A stretch of 59,330 bases of DNA, from positions 709,977 through 769,306 of the forward strand of contig FN649726.1 of NCBI GenBank assembly GCA_000310025.1. The letters run 5' to 3'. This stretch comes from Ectocarpus siliculosus (lineage: Eukaryota; Sar; Phaeophyceae; Ectocarpales; Ectocarpaceae). Under the pieces are notes generated by a model. The model saw nothing but the letters and a program-made list of their open reading frames with translations, searched no databases and was not told where the DNA came from. The translations under genes and the position numbers were made by a program. Shown here piece by piece: positions 12,363 through 24,000 of this stretch; the stretch's first letter is position 1; every line of letters begins with the position of its first letter.

Positions 12363-15300
12363 GGAGCTCTAATCCGTGGCCACAAAGACACAAAAGGGTT
12401 CCTCTCCCTGAGACCCCCTACCCTGCAAAAAAAAAAGGAAAAAAAAAAAACAGGGCTTACCCGGAACTCCCCCGTAGTCTCCGCCGTGAAGGACACTCGT
12501 ATCACCTCCATCTCTGCACCCGGCGGGATGCGCCACGCTGACCTGTGCTCCGGGCTGCCTTCTACCAGCAAACCTGGCGGCTTTTGCGCGAGAGAAACGA
12601 GGGGGCGGGGGCGGCTTTCTTACCGTTTTGAATGCCTTCGTGGTTGAGCATTGACCACGCGTCCTCGAGAGGAGGGAAGGAGCATTGTTCCGACGGGACC
12701 CATCATCGATGGCCAACCGTTCTTTCCAGGGGGGTAGGTAGGTGGGTGGATATTATACCTGCGGTGCCCCCCTATTTCTCGACGACGAAAACATGAAAGG
12801 TAGGAGGCGACTGGTGCACCGGCGCTGGAATAATTCAAAGTGAATACAAGCGCTTAAAGCGCAGACACCAGGGTGCCTCTCGAAGAGAGCGAACTACACG
12901 CCCATTCCATCTTGCGCCTGCCTACTTGAAACCTGATCGCGAAGCTACTACAGTGCGCCATACGAGACCATCACGCCAGAACCAAAGACAGAACAAACAG
13001 AACCCCGCCGTAAGGTTAACTATCGTTCCTTCGGTTGACACGGGTCGACAGCAATCGTGGCACACCAAGTACACGTACACACAAACGCTTGCTTGTCGCA
13101 TCCGCCTACTTGCGGGAGTGTCCATGCGGAAACCTGTTCAAGAGCACCTGTTGTAGCTACTACCGGCAAAGGGCAAACCTTTTAGAGCACCCAGAAAAAC
13201 CACCAGCCGGCAAAAAACCACCGCAACGGCAACCACAACAACAAGCAGCACGAAAGTAAACCTACACACACCCACATACCTTTGGGTGCCACGCTTCCAC
13301 CGGTTGACCAGGGTCCCTGAATGCCGTCGGAAGCGACTCGGTGTCGCCGCCGTGATGATGATGACGGTTTCTCCTCGAACCGGCACCGGTAACGCCGCCT
13401 TTTCTAGCGGAAACCTTCGGGGTGGCGACCCCCGATCCTCCCGTCAAGCTCTCCGGCATAACAAGCCGAAGAAACCCTTCGGTGGTGAACACCTGACACC
13501 AAAGTCGGGCGACGAGAAGTGAGAGGGACGGAGGAGGTCAAAGGGGAAGCCGGCCACGTTCATTTTCACCCGTTCGAGTATGCAGCACCCCTCCCCTCAA
13601 ACGTGTGCCCGCCTGAGCGCTCACCACGCTACTGCTGTACCAGCAAAAAAACACGTTCTCGTGCAGCATTCTTGTTTGTTGTACGCCTTATGCCACAAGT
13701 CCCACCAATCCTCTTTCCGTTTGAGAGAGGGACTACGGAAGTTCCTGACACCCACCCATTCCTCAACCAACACGATTCTCAAAAGGGACCACAAAAAGGC
13801 AGACCCAAGCCCTACAGCTACATCCAATCATCCAATCCAAGGACGCCCACAACACTCTATCGACGCCTCCCCCAGCAAGCGCAAACCTCTACCACAACCC
13901 TCTCCTCCGTCCCCCCTTACCTCTGTGATTGACAGTACCGCCTCGTCTAGCGGATTGTAGACGGCGATGGGCCCCGTGAAGGTGGAGCCGACCGGGATAT
14001 TGGTCACGACGATCGGGTGGACCTTGTGCGGATTTTCCACAGCGTTGGCCTTTGGAGGGGGGGGTCCAAGCGAAAATATGGTTGGGCACGCCGTTAAAGG
14101 TAGCACAAGTAGGAGGTGCGGGGGGGAGCTGTCAAAGCACTGACTCTAGTCGTATACAAGGCAACGGGTATGCATACGTTGGTCGCAAGTCAGTATGATG
14201 CACAGCAGTAGACGAACGATTGGAACATGCTACGCGAAAGAACGGCGCTCAGACTTCTGTATCTCCGTAGATGCTCAACGGAAAAAAACGCAACCTCCAC
14301 GGTTCCAAGCGCGGCGGGCCGTGCAAGCCTTTTTTCCGGCGAGGGCAAGACAAAAGCGCGGACGCGAAGCTCATCCCTCACAAACAGGGCGCAAACGTCC
14401 CACAGAAAAATCATACCAGCACTGCTGCTGGGTCAAACCAACACAAGGATGTCGTTAAGATTAGCAGCACCGACAGGGGGTTGTGCATCAAGACATGGGT
14501 ATATCTACCTCTTCTTAGTTGCCCGAGTTGGGGTTGAGTAGCACCGCAAAGTACAACATGCCGGCTACGCCTGCCGACACACAAGCCCACCTGCACCCTG
14601 TAGCGGATATCCCCCGCGGAGGTGGCCACCGTCAGCACCGCATCCACCGCACCGACTGCCTGCGGGAGAAACACCACCTGCAAAAAACAAACGCCAAAGG
14701 GCGGGGGGCGGAAGGGTGTGTCACGCGTGGTATTACTGGGTGCGCGGCAACAACAACAACGCACACACAAACACAAACAACCTGGGAAACCTTCAACAAC
14801 GGCAGGAGCAACGACAGCCGGTGGTTGGATAGCACGTGGCATAACATCACAAATACACACTGCTGTGAAGAAATTGTCAACTGCAGGAGAAACAACAACC
14901 CGCGGTTGGAGGTACACGCACGCACGGAAAACTGGACAGTTGGAGCGGTACTCGAAAACACATGGCAGGCAACTTCAGGACCCCCCCCCCCCCAACTCGC
15001 CTGGAAAAAAATCTCCCCCTCTGGTGGAAGGGCCCTGTGGCTGGAAAAACGCGGGGTGGAACTGAGGATTGTCGGATGTCACCGACAGGAGCCGAACCCA
15101 CCCCTCCCCATCCCCCCCGACCCCGCCTCCTCCCCTTTCTGCTGCAACCTTGTTCCATGAATCCCCCGCCCCGGACCCGCCCCCCCCCCCCCCCCCCGCC
15201 CCCTGTCGCATGTCATCGTCGTCGTCGTCACCACCCTCGTACCCCTCGCCGCCCCGTGAGCACTCTGGCGGCCCCCTCGAAGGGTTGTCCTCGGGAGTCC

Positions 15301-17346
15301 ACGGGCAGCCCTTTTGTCGCCCAGCGGTAGTGCGCGCGCTGCGCCTGGGACAAGAAAGCCAACCGACATGCGTGGTGGGGGTGGGGATAAGAGGAGGTGG
15401 ATAATTCCGCCTGCGGCGGCGAAAAACGAGGGATAGACACGTGGACAACGGGGGGGGAGTTCCAGCTACAACTCCGGCGACATGTGGTCCGGCCGACAGC
15501 ACAAGATGCACCGGCTTGACCAATCAGATGCCGAACACGCTGGAACAACCACCGCCGCTGGTAGAAGGGAGCTACTTTCTTTCTCTCACGGAGCGAGGGG
15601 ATTTGAACCATCGTGCCACAACAAGAGCCAAGCCGTTTCCCACCTCCGCGCCTCCTCCTCCTCCTCCTCCTCCGAACGCTACACAACACTAGCAGCGCCG
15701 AGAAAATAACTAGTAAGGTCCCTTTTTTGGGCGGCCCAGGAAAACAATATCTCATCAGTGGGGGCCAGCCATACACCCATCCCGGCCGTGCCAACTCACG
15801 TCATATGGCTCTCCCGTTGGTTCTTCACTTCCACGGTTGCCGAGGTCGGGATACACAGCGGGCTTTCACCGAAGTGTAGGACGCGAGGCTCTAGCCTCAC
15901 CACCGCCGCGCCAAAGCGGCCCGCCTGCTTCCCCTCGCCGACCCGCTGCCTGGACACCCACGCGGAGCGCCCGGAGGACGGACTGGGCCCGTCCCCGCCG
16001 GGGCTGGATGGTGTCGCGAGGCCGCTGCCTGGATCGCGGTCGTCCAGTTGAGCGCCTGCTGCTGCTGAGGGCCCGTCGCGCTGCGGTGCTGATGCAGAGC
16101 GGCGCCCGTTGTGACTGATGGCAGTAGTTGTCCCAGGTGGGGTTTTCCTCTGGCTGCGGTGGATGTCGTTGTTGGTTGGCTCCCGGTTGCCAATCGCGAT
16201 GGTGTCGTCGCTAGTGCTCGGGGCCGTTGTACTGGGCGCAGAGCCTTTCTCGAGTCTAGCGGTGCAGCCAGGCGCGGACTGCCAAAAAAACAAAAAAATA
16301 GGTGGTGAGGGGGTCAGAAAAACGAAGCACGGGTAGTGGATCAGCGGGGGTACACAAAGGGTTTAAGCACACATGCGAAATGTTCCCCTGACACGGGTTG
16401 TAACGCGTTTGCCACTTTCGTGCACAAGCGTGCAGTGATCGCGATTGTGTGCATGGCGGTTGGCGTTCACAGCTCAGTAGTTGTCCTGCCCGTCCGCCAT
16501 TTGGGCTGGTCGGCGGTCTTGAAGAGGCCGCGTGGTGGCGGATGGAGGCACTTGAGGTTGGTCTCTCTACCCGAGAGCCAGCCGCCCGGATCCACCCATA
16601 GGGATCTTGATCCTCCTTCCTTGACCTCCTCGCAACCATGCTCCGTTCTCTTGAGCCGAAATGCAGTTATTTTCTCGCAGCAGGCGAGAAGTCGGGACCC
16701 CCCCAACGACTACTAATTACTGCTATCGAGGTGGAGATTCACTCAACCCTTCATGGTCATAGACACAGCAGACAACCACCAAACACGTGATGGAATAGAG
16801 CAAAACCCGGCAGTTTTATGTGAGCGTCATCAAATGTCGGACGTCCAATAAGGGTATCTACGGACGGTCGGTACACAGCCAACATGCGTTTCGCAGAGAG
16901 GCTAGACTGCTGTACGATCCAAAGGCAGGCGCGTTTGCCCGTGCACGTCGTGCTGTGTGCCTCGCACGCACGATCTTCACCCCCATGTGCCAGAGTTCCA
17001 CAGACAGAGCGGACCGTTTCCACTCTGAATATTTCGTCCGTCCTGTGTGTGGGTAGTGCGTAGGCAACCAACCACGGGCGTGGGCATGATGGCCCAACTC
17101 GCAACCCTATTGCAAGAGCACGTGGAATGTTCAACCCAGCACAGAGCGCAGTCAGCACTGGACTATTACCTGTAGATCCAAGCATGATCCGGCTTTGCCC
17201 GCCGCGCGCTGGGAGGGCTCCACCCCAGACGTCAGCACGCCCCAAAGAAGCACCCAGAGCCAGAGTCGAAACCACCGAGACTGCCCTGTGCCTCTAGAGA
17301 CATCGCCGTTCGTGCCGGCGGCATTCGCTGCACGCAGCAGCCGCAT
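278..17346 (-). CDS. TMEM131: TMEM131-like type I membrane protein, about 15 exons
   Basis: Animal TMEM131 is an ER/Golgi-route membrane protein that binds collagen precursors through PapD-like domains and the TRAPP complex through its tail. Exons, in transcription order: 17346-17170, 16278-15800, 15410-about 15001, 14677-14591, 14049-13921, 13492-13280, 12580-12461, 11868-11711, 11073-10901, 10130-8761, about 8458-8150, 7349-6894, 6614-6024, 5651-5446, 5036-278. Phase agrees at nearly every junction; exon 3/4 and the exon 11 start are unresolved. The ATG opens a signal peptide (core LWLWVLLWGVL). Family blocks seen in order: RLEPRVLHFGESPLCIP (exon 2), LLSVTSDNPQFHPAFFQ (exon 3), PLEVDFGVLTSSLERR (exon 8), PLVVDLGIIRAG (exon 11), NPADVPVSVQL and RNNLTHLEPV (exon 15). 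One membrane segment is encoded at about 2895-2965. The remaining 870 residues are low-complexity Gly/Ser/Gln/Ala/Pro. Total about 3,200 residues against about 1,900 in human. Homology calls are from memory of the family; function here is inferred. Confidence 0.9.
2895..2965 (-). other. Transmembrane segment of the TMEM131-like protein
   Basis: Within the last exon the translation runs WLLVKTVVFAGALYTGWCAL, the only long hydrophobic helix after the signal peptide. It follows the final lumenal domain, as in animal TMEM131. Everything downstream (278-2890) would be cytoplasmic. Confidence 0.8.
7450..7670. mobile_element. MITE family 1, copy in TMEM131-like intron 11
   Basis: This 221-bp element has near-perfect terminal inverted repeats of about 50 bp. 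The left end begins CCGTAAGGATGCGGGTCTCC and the right end is its complement with very few mismatches. Both ends are flanked by TA, a typical Tc1/mariner-type target duplication. There is no coding capacity. The internal part resembles the copy at 52350-52573. Confidence 0.9.
10594..10683 (+). mobile_element. LINE 3'-tail copy ending in poly-C, at assembly gap
   Basis: The sequence contains CTCTCGAGGACGCGCGGTCA, then a tRNA-like block and GCATGCAAAACAT, and runs into poly-C at the N gap. It matches the 3' end of the LINE at 34570-34650. It lies in intron 9 of the TMEM131-like gene, antisense to that gene. Confidence 0.75.
10684..10783. other. Assembly gap (100 N)
   Basis: Exactly 100 N residues, the usual placeholder for a gap of unknown size. 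The sequence to the right (10790-10850) looks like a corrupted second copy of the sequence to the left (10628-10683), so the true gap may be zero or negative. It falls in intron 9 of the TMEM131-like gene and does not affect a coding exon. Confidence 0.95.
11173..11381. mobile_element. MITE family 2, copy in TMEM131-like intron 8
   Basis: Terminal inverted repeats of about 45 bp are seen. The left end reads TGACGTAAGATACCACACCC and continues into GATTTTCAAAGCTCGATT; the right end is the imperfect complement, with AATCGAGCTCTAG and GAGTGTGATATCTCGGCGTCA. Related copies lie at 45193-45405 and 46328-46539. It is non-coding. Confidence 0.8.
11609..11650. repeat. (CAA)n microsatellite
   Basis: An interrupted then pure CAA run in TMEM131-like intron 8. 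Unlike the other CAA runs in the window it lacks the GGAACGGT...AAGA block just upstream, so it is not clearly a SINE tail. Confidence 0.8.
12283..12362 (+). mobile_element. SINE-like element with (CAA)n tail, 5'-truncated
   Basis: The block GTACTGGGTAGAGAGAGATC, then GGAACGGTTTTTAATGTGAAGA, ends in a (CAA)n tail. The same block precedes CAA tails at 42545-42693 and 43745-43868. This copy keeps only the 3' half. It lies in intron 7 of the TMEM131-like gene, antisense to it. Confidence 0.75.
12590..12727 (-). mobile_element. 5'-truncated LINE 3' tail beside exon 7 of the TMEM131-like gene
   Basis: Read on the minus strand, the sequence matches the LINE 3' end at 34540-34650 over about 110 bp, including GGTTGGCCATCGATGATGGG, GGAACAATGCTCC, CTCTCGAGGACGCGTGGTCA and AAGGCATTCAAAAC. 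It then passes into a C-rich stretch (CCGCCCCCGCCCCCTCG) directly before the exon 7 acceptor at 12581. It has no coding capacity left. Confidence 0.85.
17170..17346 (-). CDS. Exon 1 of the TMEM131-like gene: signal peptide
   Basis: This exon encodes 59 residues starting at an ATG (MRLLRAAN) and ending in a clean CAG|GTAATA donor in phase 0. The core RLWLWVLLWGVLTSG is a hydrophobic stretch after basic residues, as expected for ER targeting. The next exon, after a TTTTTTGGCAG acceptor at 16279, also starts in phase 0. An upstream in-frame TTG lies eight codons earlier, but the ATG is preferred. Confidence 0.75.
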
Positions 17347-18032
17347 TGACTCAACCACGAGCCACGGCAAGCGATGGGTAATACTGTTTCAGGTTTCCTC
17401 TTCGCTCGCGCAGGGAAATCGGAAGACGAGCGCTCTCCGAAGTGCCTCGCTCCGACAGGTTATGCTCGTAAAGGTTTCCCCAGCTTTACCTTGTAGTTGC
17501 CCCCTGCTCTGGTGGTAGGGCCCCGACCAGGAGACCGTCGTGGTCCTTCACAACAAGGCGGGGTACGCCCGAGGGGGGCCGTTGGAGGAGGATAGTATGC
17601 GTATGCCGTCTTCGTTACATTTACGATTCACGGTGACCCCCGCCTGTGCACTTGAAAAGCGTGGAGACTGCAGCTGCATCACCGCAGACGTATACGCAAA
17701 ATTAGGTCGCAGTACGATACGGTACGGTCTACAGCTTTCAATTCTCATCTTCCGCACAGGGTGAGGTCCCGCGAGAGAAGACCAACCTGCTCCACCTCTC
17801 CGCCCAACTCGTTCCCACTGCTGCCGCTGAGTGTGCCTCACATACGTTGCTTGTTCTCTCTTCGTTGGGGAGGAGTGTGGCGAAGAACACAGTGGGCTGA
17901 TTACGACGGAGAGACTTGTTGGACCCGTGGGAAAACATACAAGCCTAAAAGATCGCAGCGCTGTTGTAGGGAGAGAGAGGGACGGACAGCACTAAACGCG
18001 GTTGTGACGACGCTGGAGCTGCCGCAAAGAAG
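17347..18032. promoter_or_regulatory. Shared upstream region of the TMEM131-like gene and DAW1
   Basis: The two genes are divergent, with their start codons 686 bp apart, so this stretch must hold both promoters and 5' UTRs. A purine-rich GGGAGAGAGAGGGACGG lies about 60 bp before the DAW1 ATG. I see no clear TATA box and no gene in it. Confidence 0.6.
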
Positions 18033-21000
18033 ATGAAGCTGAAGCGATTTCTGCTGCGGTATTACCCGCCAGGTAGGAGACGCGTGGATGGATCCTCTTG
18101 CTCAATTGTGCGGTATTTTCCTACTGGCTAAACAATAGTTGCGTTGGATCTTGTATTCCATCTACGGCTGTACGTTAGCGGTAGTAGGTGATTCGGCAGC
18201 ACCTGGTCCACCACTCGTTTCTGCAACACACACAGGAGCGGCAACGCCTTCTTCTGCTTGCGCACTCTGCGTGTTTGCTCTACAGTAAATTGCTACTTTC
18301 AGCAGTAGGTTGGGTGAGAGGGTGCCTTGTGCCGGGCCTTGATTGCTTGTTGTACAGCAGGCTACTCAACATGCAGTCAGTCTCCTGAACGCACGTTGTA
18401 CTGTACAGCAGCAGTTCAAGGGACAAAGTTGTCGCGTGAGGGTACACGTTCTCCTCGACGGTACGCTGCCCAACAACGTTTATTGGTTATTACCCGCCGC
18501 TCCTGTTTCGAGTTGCCACATGGCCGCCCCGGTGGTCTAGTTGGTATCCTCGACACATCCTAGAGGTCACGTCAGGGGTTCGAATCCAGGCGCAAGCGAG
18601 CTTTTCTTGCAAAGTGAGTTTTTCTCTCGCTTCCGCTCCTGGCCTAGTGGATAGCGCTAGTTCGTGCGTACACAGAGGGAAGAGAGTGCTGAACTCTTCT
18701 CGCATTAAAAATCGAAGGTGAAGTACCGCAGGAGGGGAAGGTAGAGCGGGGCTCTTCTGTGTGACCACGGGTTGGATTAAACGGCACTAGTGCTGTGAGC
18801 GCTGATGTGAAGTGAAGCCAAAAAAAAAAAAATAGTTGATTTCGTTACCGTCGTGATAGTGTAGGGTACACATAAAAGTAGTCGCAATACAGGGGGCACG
18901 TTGGTTCTGGTTTGGTGCCTGAAAAACCGCTCACAATCAAAGCTCTGTGCATCGTCTTGTCTCCTCGTGTAACACGATACACTGCAGGTTGTGACTCCTA
19001 GCTAAACTGTTGGTGTAAGAAACAAACTAGCCTGCCCGCGGGCGTAGCTGTTGCTCTGCGACGCACAAAATATGAAAATAACCACGAAGAAGATAGACAG
19101 TCTGTACCCTTGAAGACGGAAATAGTGTTGGCGGCGTCCCGCGCCCCCTCTTTGTTCTTTACGGAACCACATACTGTATTGGGACCATGTTGTGGTCTGT
19201 TGATTTCTGCGCGGCACGAAAATTTCGAGGAAGAAGACCGTTGCTCTTACTGCTGTACACTTTCTTCACATGTCTACTGGAGTTCGACCAACATGTTAAT
19301 TATTTATTCCGCATCACACCAGGTGTCCTCTGTTGACTGACTGCGGCACGTCGTGTTGTGCGAAACTCCACTCCAGAGTGCAGAGGCTTGCTCAAAAACG
19401 GCAGAGCAGTGTGTAGGCATGTAGGTGCTGCTTCATTGTACTAATTATAAGTATAATTGTAGGTTCCAACGCGGCGTTACGTGCCTCTCAGCGTTCGCGA
19501 CACCTTCTTGTCTTTTCACTCTGTGGTCACCCTCCCTTGCCATTACTGCCGCCTGTTGTTGCTGTGCTGCTGCCGCCGGTGCGCTGCTGTTGCCATGGTC
19601 GGTCATGGTAGGGATCATGCTTGAATACGAGCTTCGAGATAGGTCGCGGGAGATGAAGGAGATCGATCTTTTGCACCTATCTCCAGAGTAAGCTGGGTGT
19701 TACTACTGTCTTTTTTAATGATAAACCACGAGTGTGGACCTCTACATAACATGTGCCTATTTAGGGCTAGTCCATGCACGTGGTGGATAAGTAAGTTTAG
19801 ACGCAGTGTAGGAGGGAGGTATGTGAAACAAGGCACAGCAGACCGTACCGTCCCAGCAATAAGACAAAAAATCTGTTGAGAAAATGATAGGTACACTATC
19901 TGTAGTCCACATCCCCATCTTGTAGATCTGTATCCATGTATATGGCATGTGGTAGGCTAGCGACGGCGGCGACCAAAAAAACGGCAAGACGTAACTTAGC
20001 CTCGACCCGAAATGGACGTTTCGTTTGATCGCGGGTCCGCCGTGTTGTACCATGAAGCACGAACTTTTACCCTTGCCCGTCAGCAATGACGTGAGAACGA
20101 ACGTGAGGACGCCAAACCAAACCAGCTACACTGCCGTTCAGCGTACTTTTTTGCCGTTGGTAAAAGCACCCTGTACCCACCGCCCTCAAAGATGTCCATA
20201 GTCTTTACGTGGGGTTCAAGTTTAACGAGCCAAGATCGATCGTCACGCGCAAGGTCCCAGAGAACCCAATGCCTAGGCACTGTCAAGACAAGTTGTCATC
20301 CATCCCTTTACGCTATGCTGCACTGCGCCAAAGGACTGCGTGTGGTTTCTTGTGTGAAGCTCTTGACGTCGTCTGTTTCCACAAGCCCCAGACACTTGGT
20401 AGTCTAGACTAAATAGTCCTAACTCAGGGGTGTACCACGCTCCCGGAGACATGATGCACATATGCACATGCGTATGCTACGTCAGCTCGTCTTTATGTAG
20501 TCAGAGCACGTAACGTTCAAATCCCGGCACCAAGACCGAGCAAACTTGTTTGTCCTCATGTTCCCTGCTCATTTACCCCCCACCCCCCACCCCCGGTACC
20601 ACAACCAGGGTAATCCCGACGACTACAACAATGTGAAAATCAATAATGCTCAATGTTGTTGCACGCCCCCCACCCGGTTCTCCTGCGTCACGCTGCGCCC
20701 GGGTGACGCTGACGAGCAGAAGTGATGTAGACGTGCTTGTGAACCAGATCGTGTTCGAGGAACCGCTGATTTCGGAGAACCGCAAGCCGCAGCTGCGGAG
20801 GCTGGTCCACAAGCTGATCGAGAAGCTGGAAACTAACGAGTGCGACGATTTCTACCTCTTCAAGGTGAACCCAGCACCTCGATAAAAAAAAAGACATATC
20901 CTGGCTGGTAAGTTCCTAGGCAGACACCTGTTCTGCGCGTTCGACAAACTTACTCGGGTTGGAGGGTTGTTTTGGAAACAGCGATGATCTAATACCGTTG

Positions 21001-24000
21001 GCGAGGGGCACGAGAGAGTCGACGGTTGAACGATGCAGAACCTTCCCCCCATCCCTACTATTGCCCACACTGATCTGTTAACAATTCGCAGATACTTCGG
21101 GCTCACATTCTGCCTTTGACGAACTGCGCCTTCAACAAGTCTGGAGACAAGTTCATCACGGGATCGTACGACCGCACGTGTAAGGTGAGGAAAAGACAGG
21201 CATGCGTGCATCAGGATCTCAAGAGCGACTGCTCAAGGAAAACGCTCAAGCGCTACACGTCAATGAGCTTTCATCAGAATTCTAGTCGGTTGCCAGATTG
21301 TTGGCGAAAACTGGCAGCACGCGACCCTCCCCCGGGGCGGAAACCCATCTTCTCACCGTACAACCAAAAGCTCGACTTTCGATGTTCGTAGACTGAAGCC
21401 CATGCGCATGAACAGGTAGGTACCCCCCGCCCACGACCCCTCCCTTCAAGTTGTTGTTATTAGTAGTTTGCGGGTCATCTTCTTCGACATATTACCGTTG
21501 TCCCTCGAATTTACCCCCTTTCTACTTGTACACATCGCGCGACCTCGTGCGCTCAAAGCCTCATTTTCCCATCCCCCCATGCACACACCTCCCGCCCCCC
21601 GGTGTTTGCCATCGGGGTTGGGTTTTCGTCGCTTGGCAACGACGTTGTAAAACAAGCCGCCCCCCCCGGTGTTTGCCATCGGGGTTTGGGTTTTCGTCGC
21701 TTGGCAACGACGTTGTAAAACAAGCCGCCCCCCCCGGTGTTTGCCATCGGGGTTGGGTTTTCGTCGCTTGGCAACGACGTTGTAAAACAAGCCAATTCAC
21801 TTCGTGAACTCGGCAACCAGGTTACCGTTTTTTTTTTTTACCTCGTTTTTTTTTTTGGCGGTAACCATAATGGTGGTCGAGTAGATCATGTTGTGCGGGG
21901 TCGAGAAACCTCACTCCGCGCAACGGGGGATGATCGCACCACGTTGTGTTAAAATGGTCAAGCTTCCTCGAGGCAGTTACACAGTGCTTACAACTGTCTC
22001 TGGAAGTGAAAGCACCAGAAAATAAATTAAGTCATACGTAGCTGTCATCCGTACGCAAGGAAGTAAGCACAAGATGCCGAACACCCTTAGCAGGATGCAG
22101 CTCACCCTTCATGCGACTCGCCAAATACCTCACGGCGCTTCGCGCTTGGTGCTGTGAGAGCCTGGTCCGGTGAGAACCCGGCGTGTTCCGTCCGGGCTTT
22201 GTAGGGATGGGAGGTCAATGGTCAAACGATTACGGCATGCAGGACTATGAGTACCCCCCCCCCCCCCCCATGCACACGCCAGGTGTGGAACACCACCACC
22301 GGGGACGAGTTGCTGACGCTGGACGGGCACCGCAACGTCGTGTACGCGATCGCCTTCAACAACCCCTGGGGGGACAAGATCATCACGGGATCATTCGACA
22401 AGACCTGCAAGCTGTGGAACGCTGAGGTGAGGCGGTATTTGTTTGTCCTGTATAACCGCCAAGTGATAGATGTATTTTGCTTGAGCCATAAGCAATCCCC
22501 TTTCGGCAATGGAGATGAGGGCAACTGACATACGGCCTGCTTCGGGAGCTGTCTGGAAAGCACGTCGAATATGTTGTGGGCGTGCACGGTGAGAGGACTC
22601 ATTGGTTCTTGCCAAATGATCCGCGTCTACACAACCGCAGTGGTGCACTGGACGCTTCCGCGATGGGCTCCGTCATGGACTATGTTTTCCCTGTTGTTCA
22701 GCTCGCTCGTCACTGATTATTCCAACGTCCTGCTGCTGGCGGAAAAATCGAAGGATTCAACCATCGGGACATACATCTACCCCCGCCCCGCCCGCCCGCC
22801 CTCGCTGGGGGTTGACACATTTGCGCACATGCAACATTCGAACCCAGCGTTTTGGATGAAAACGGCTGGACTCCATCCTCCTTCAAATTGAATATTGCCG
22901 TCAATAGAGTTTGGTATACATGTACAGTATTCCTTCGAATTTGGACGAGCAAGGGCCTCAATCGTAACTAGGTTTGGCGCGTTCAAGGAAGGTAGAGCGC
23001 TGGTTGGATTATCAGCGTATCGGCAAGAACTGTGCTCCGACCTGGTCGCGCTTCATGCCGTGCTTGAATACTCATCTCGAAGGTGTTTGGCCGTACTAAT
23101 AGTGCCAGCACTCTCTCAAGGTCGAAAAACACCATGCTTGAGTCTTGCGGCGGCAATAGGCAGGCAAGACGGGAACAGGTGCTACCTCCTTGGGCCACAC
23201 AAACGCAACTGTCTCGTGTCCATCACCCTAACACATGCGTGTCCCGTATTCCCTCCTCCCCCTGTTCTTGCAAACTCGACTGCGTTCCGCTTTCCGGTAT
23301 TCTCACGTGCGCGCGCGCGTCCCCCACGTAGACGGGTAACCTTTACCACACCTACCGAGGACATTCTACGGAGATCGTGTGCCTGTCGTTCGACCCGCAC
23401 GGGACCAAGATCGCCACGGGCTCGATGGACAACACGGCCAGGTGATACGGCGGAGGGGAAGGGAGGCAACCTTGAGTTCAGAGCTCACCTCGTTTGTTGT
23501 GCCTCGATGTGTTGGTGGCAAGGACGAGGCATGTTTGCTCTTGGGGCTTGGTGTGTATGACTGTGACTGTTCTTCGGATTCGGTGAGGCAGCGTGCAGCT
23601 CAGCTAGTTCGCTCTCTGCCTGCCATCACCTTTTCGAGACCTCATGGACAGTAACGTGGCGATTCGGTCCTTGCTTGCCGTCGTATTGAGCCTGACGGCC
23701 ATATTATTTTCTTGCCGCGCGCGAGAGGTGAAGCACCAAAGTGTTTCTTTCTGGAGCGTGACTCGGTGCATGAGATTTTTTGTACGTCGGTAACAGTTGC
23801 GTTACTCCAGTCAGCACACGCTGGTTACCGTTTGTTTTCCATGCTTGCGGAGACTTCATCCGCTTGTTTCCTACAATACTCCGCAACTTCTCGCGAAGGC
23901 ATAGTCCGGGAGTCGAAAAACGGTCCGTTTGATGTGGTTCTATTAGTCTACTCTATTGGCGTAGTCTAGTCCAACACGCTGTGTCCCCTCTACAGAATGT

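Noticed and set aside
18528-18592. A functional tRNA gene
   Set aside because: A- and B-box-like sequences are present, but the acceptor and T stems do not pair.
21630-21790. ACGACGTTGTAAAAC resembles the lacZ/M13 primer region of cloning vectors
   Set aside because: Only 15 bases match, the flanks differ, and it sits inside a three-copy native minisatellite.
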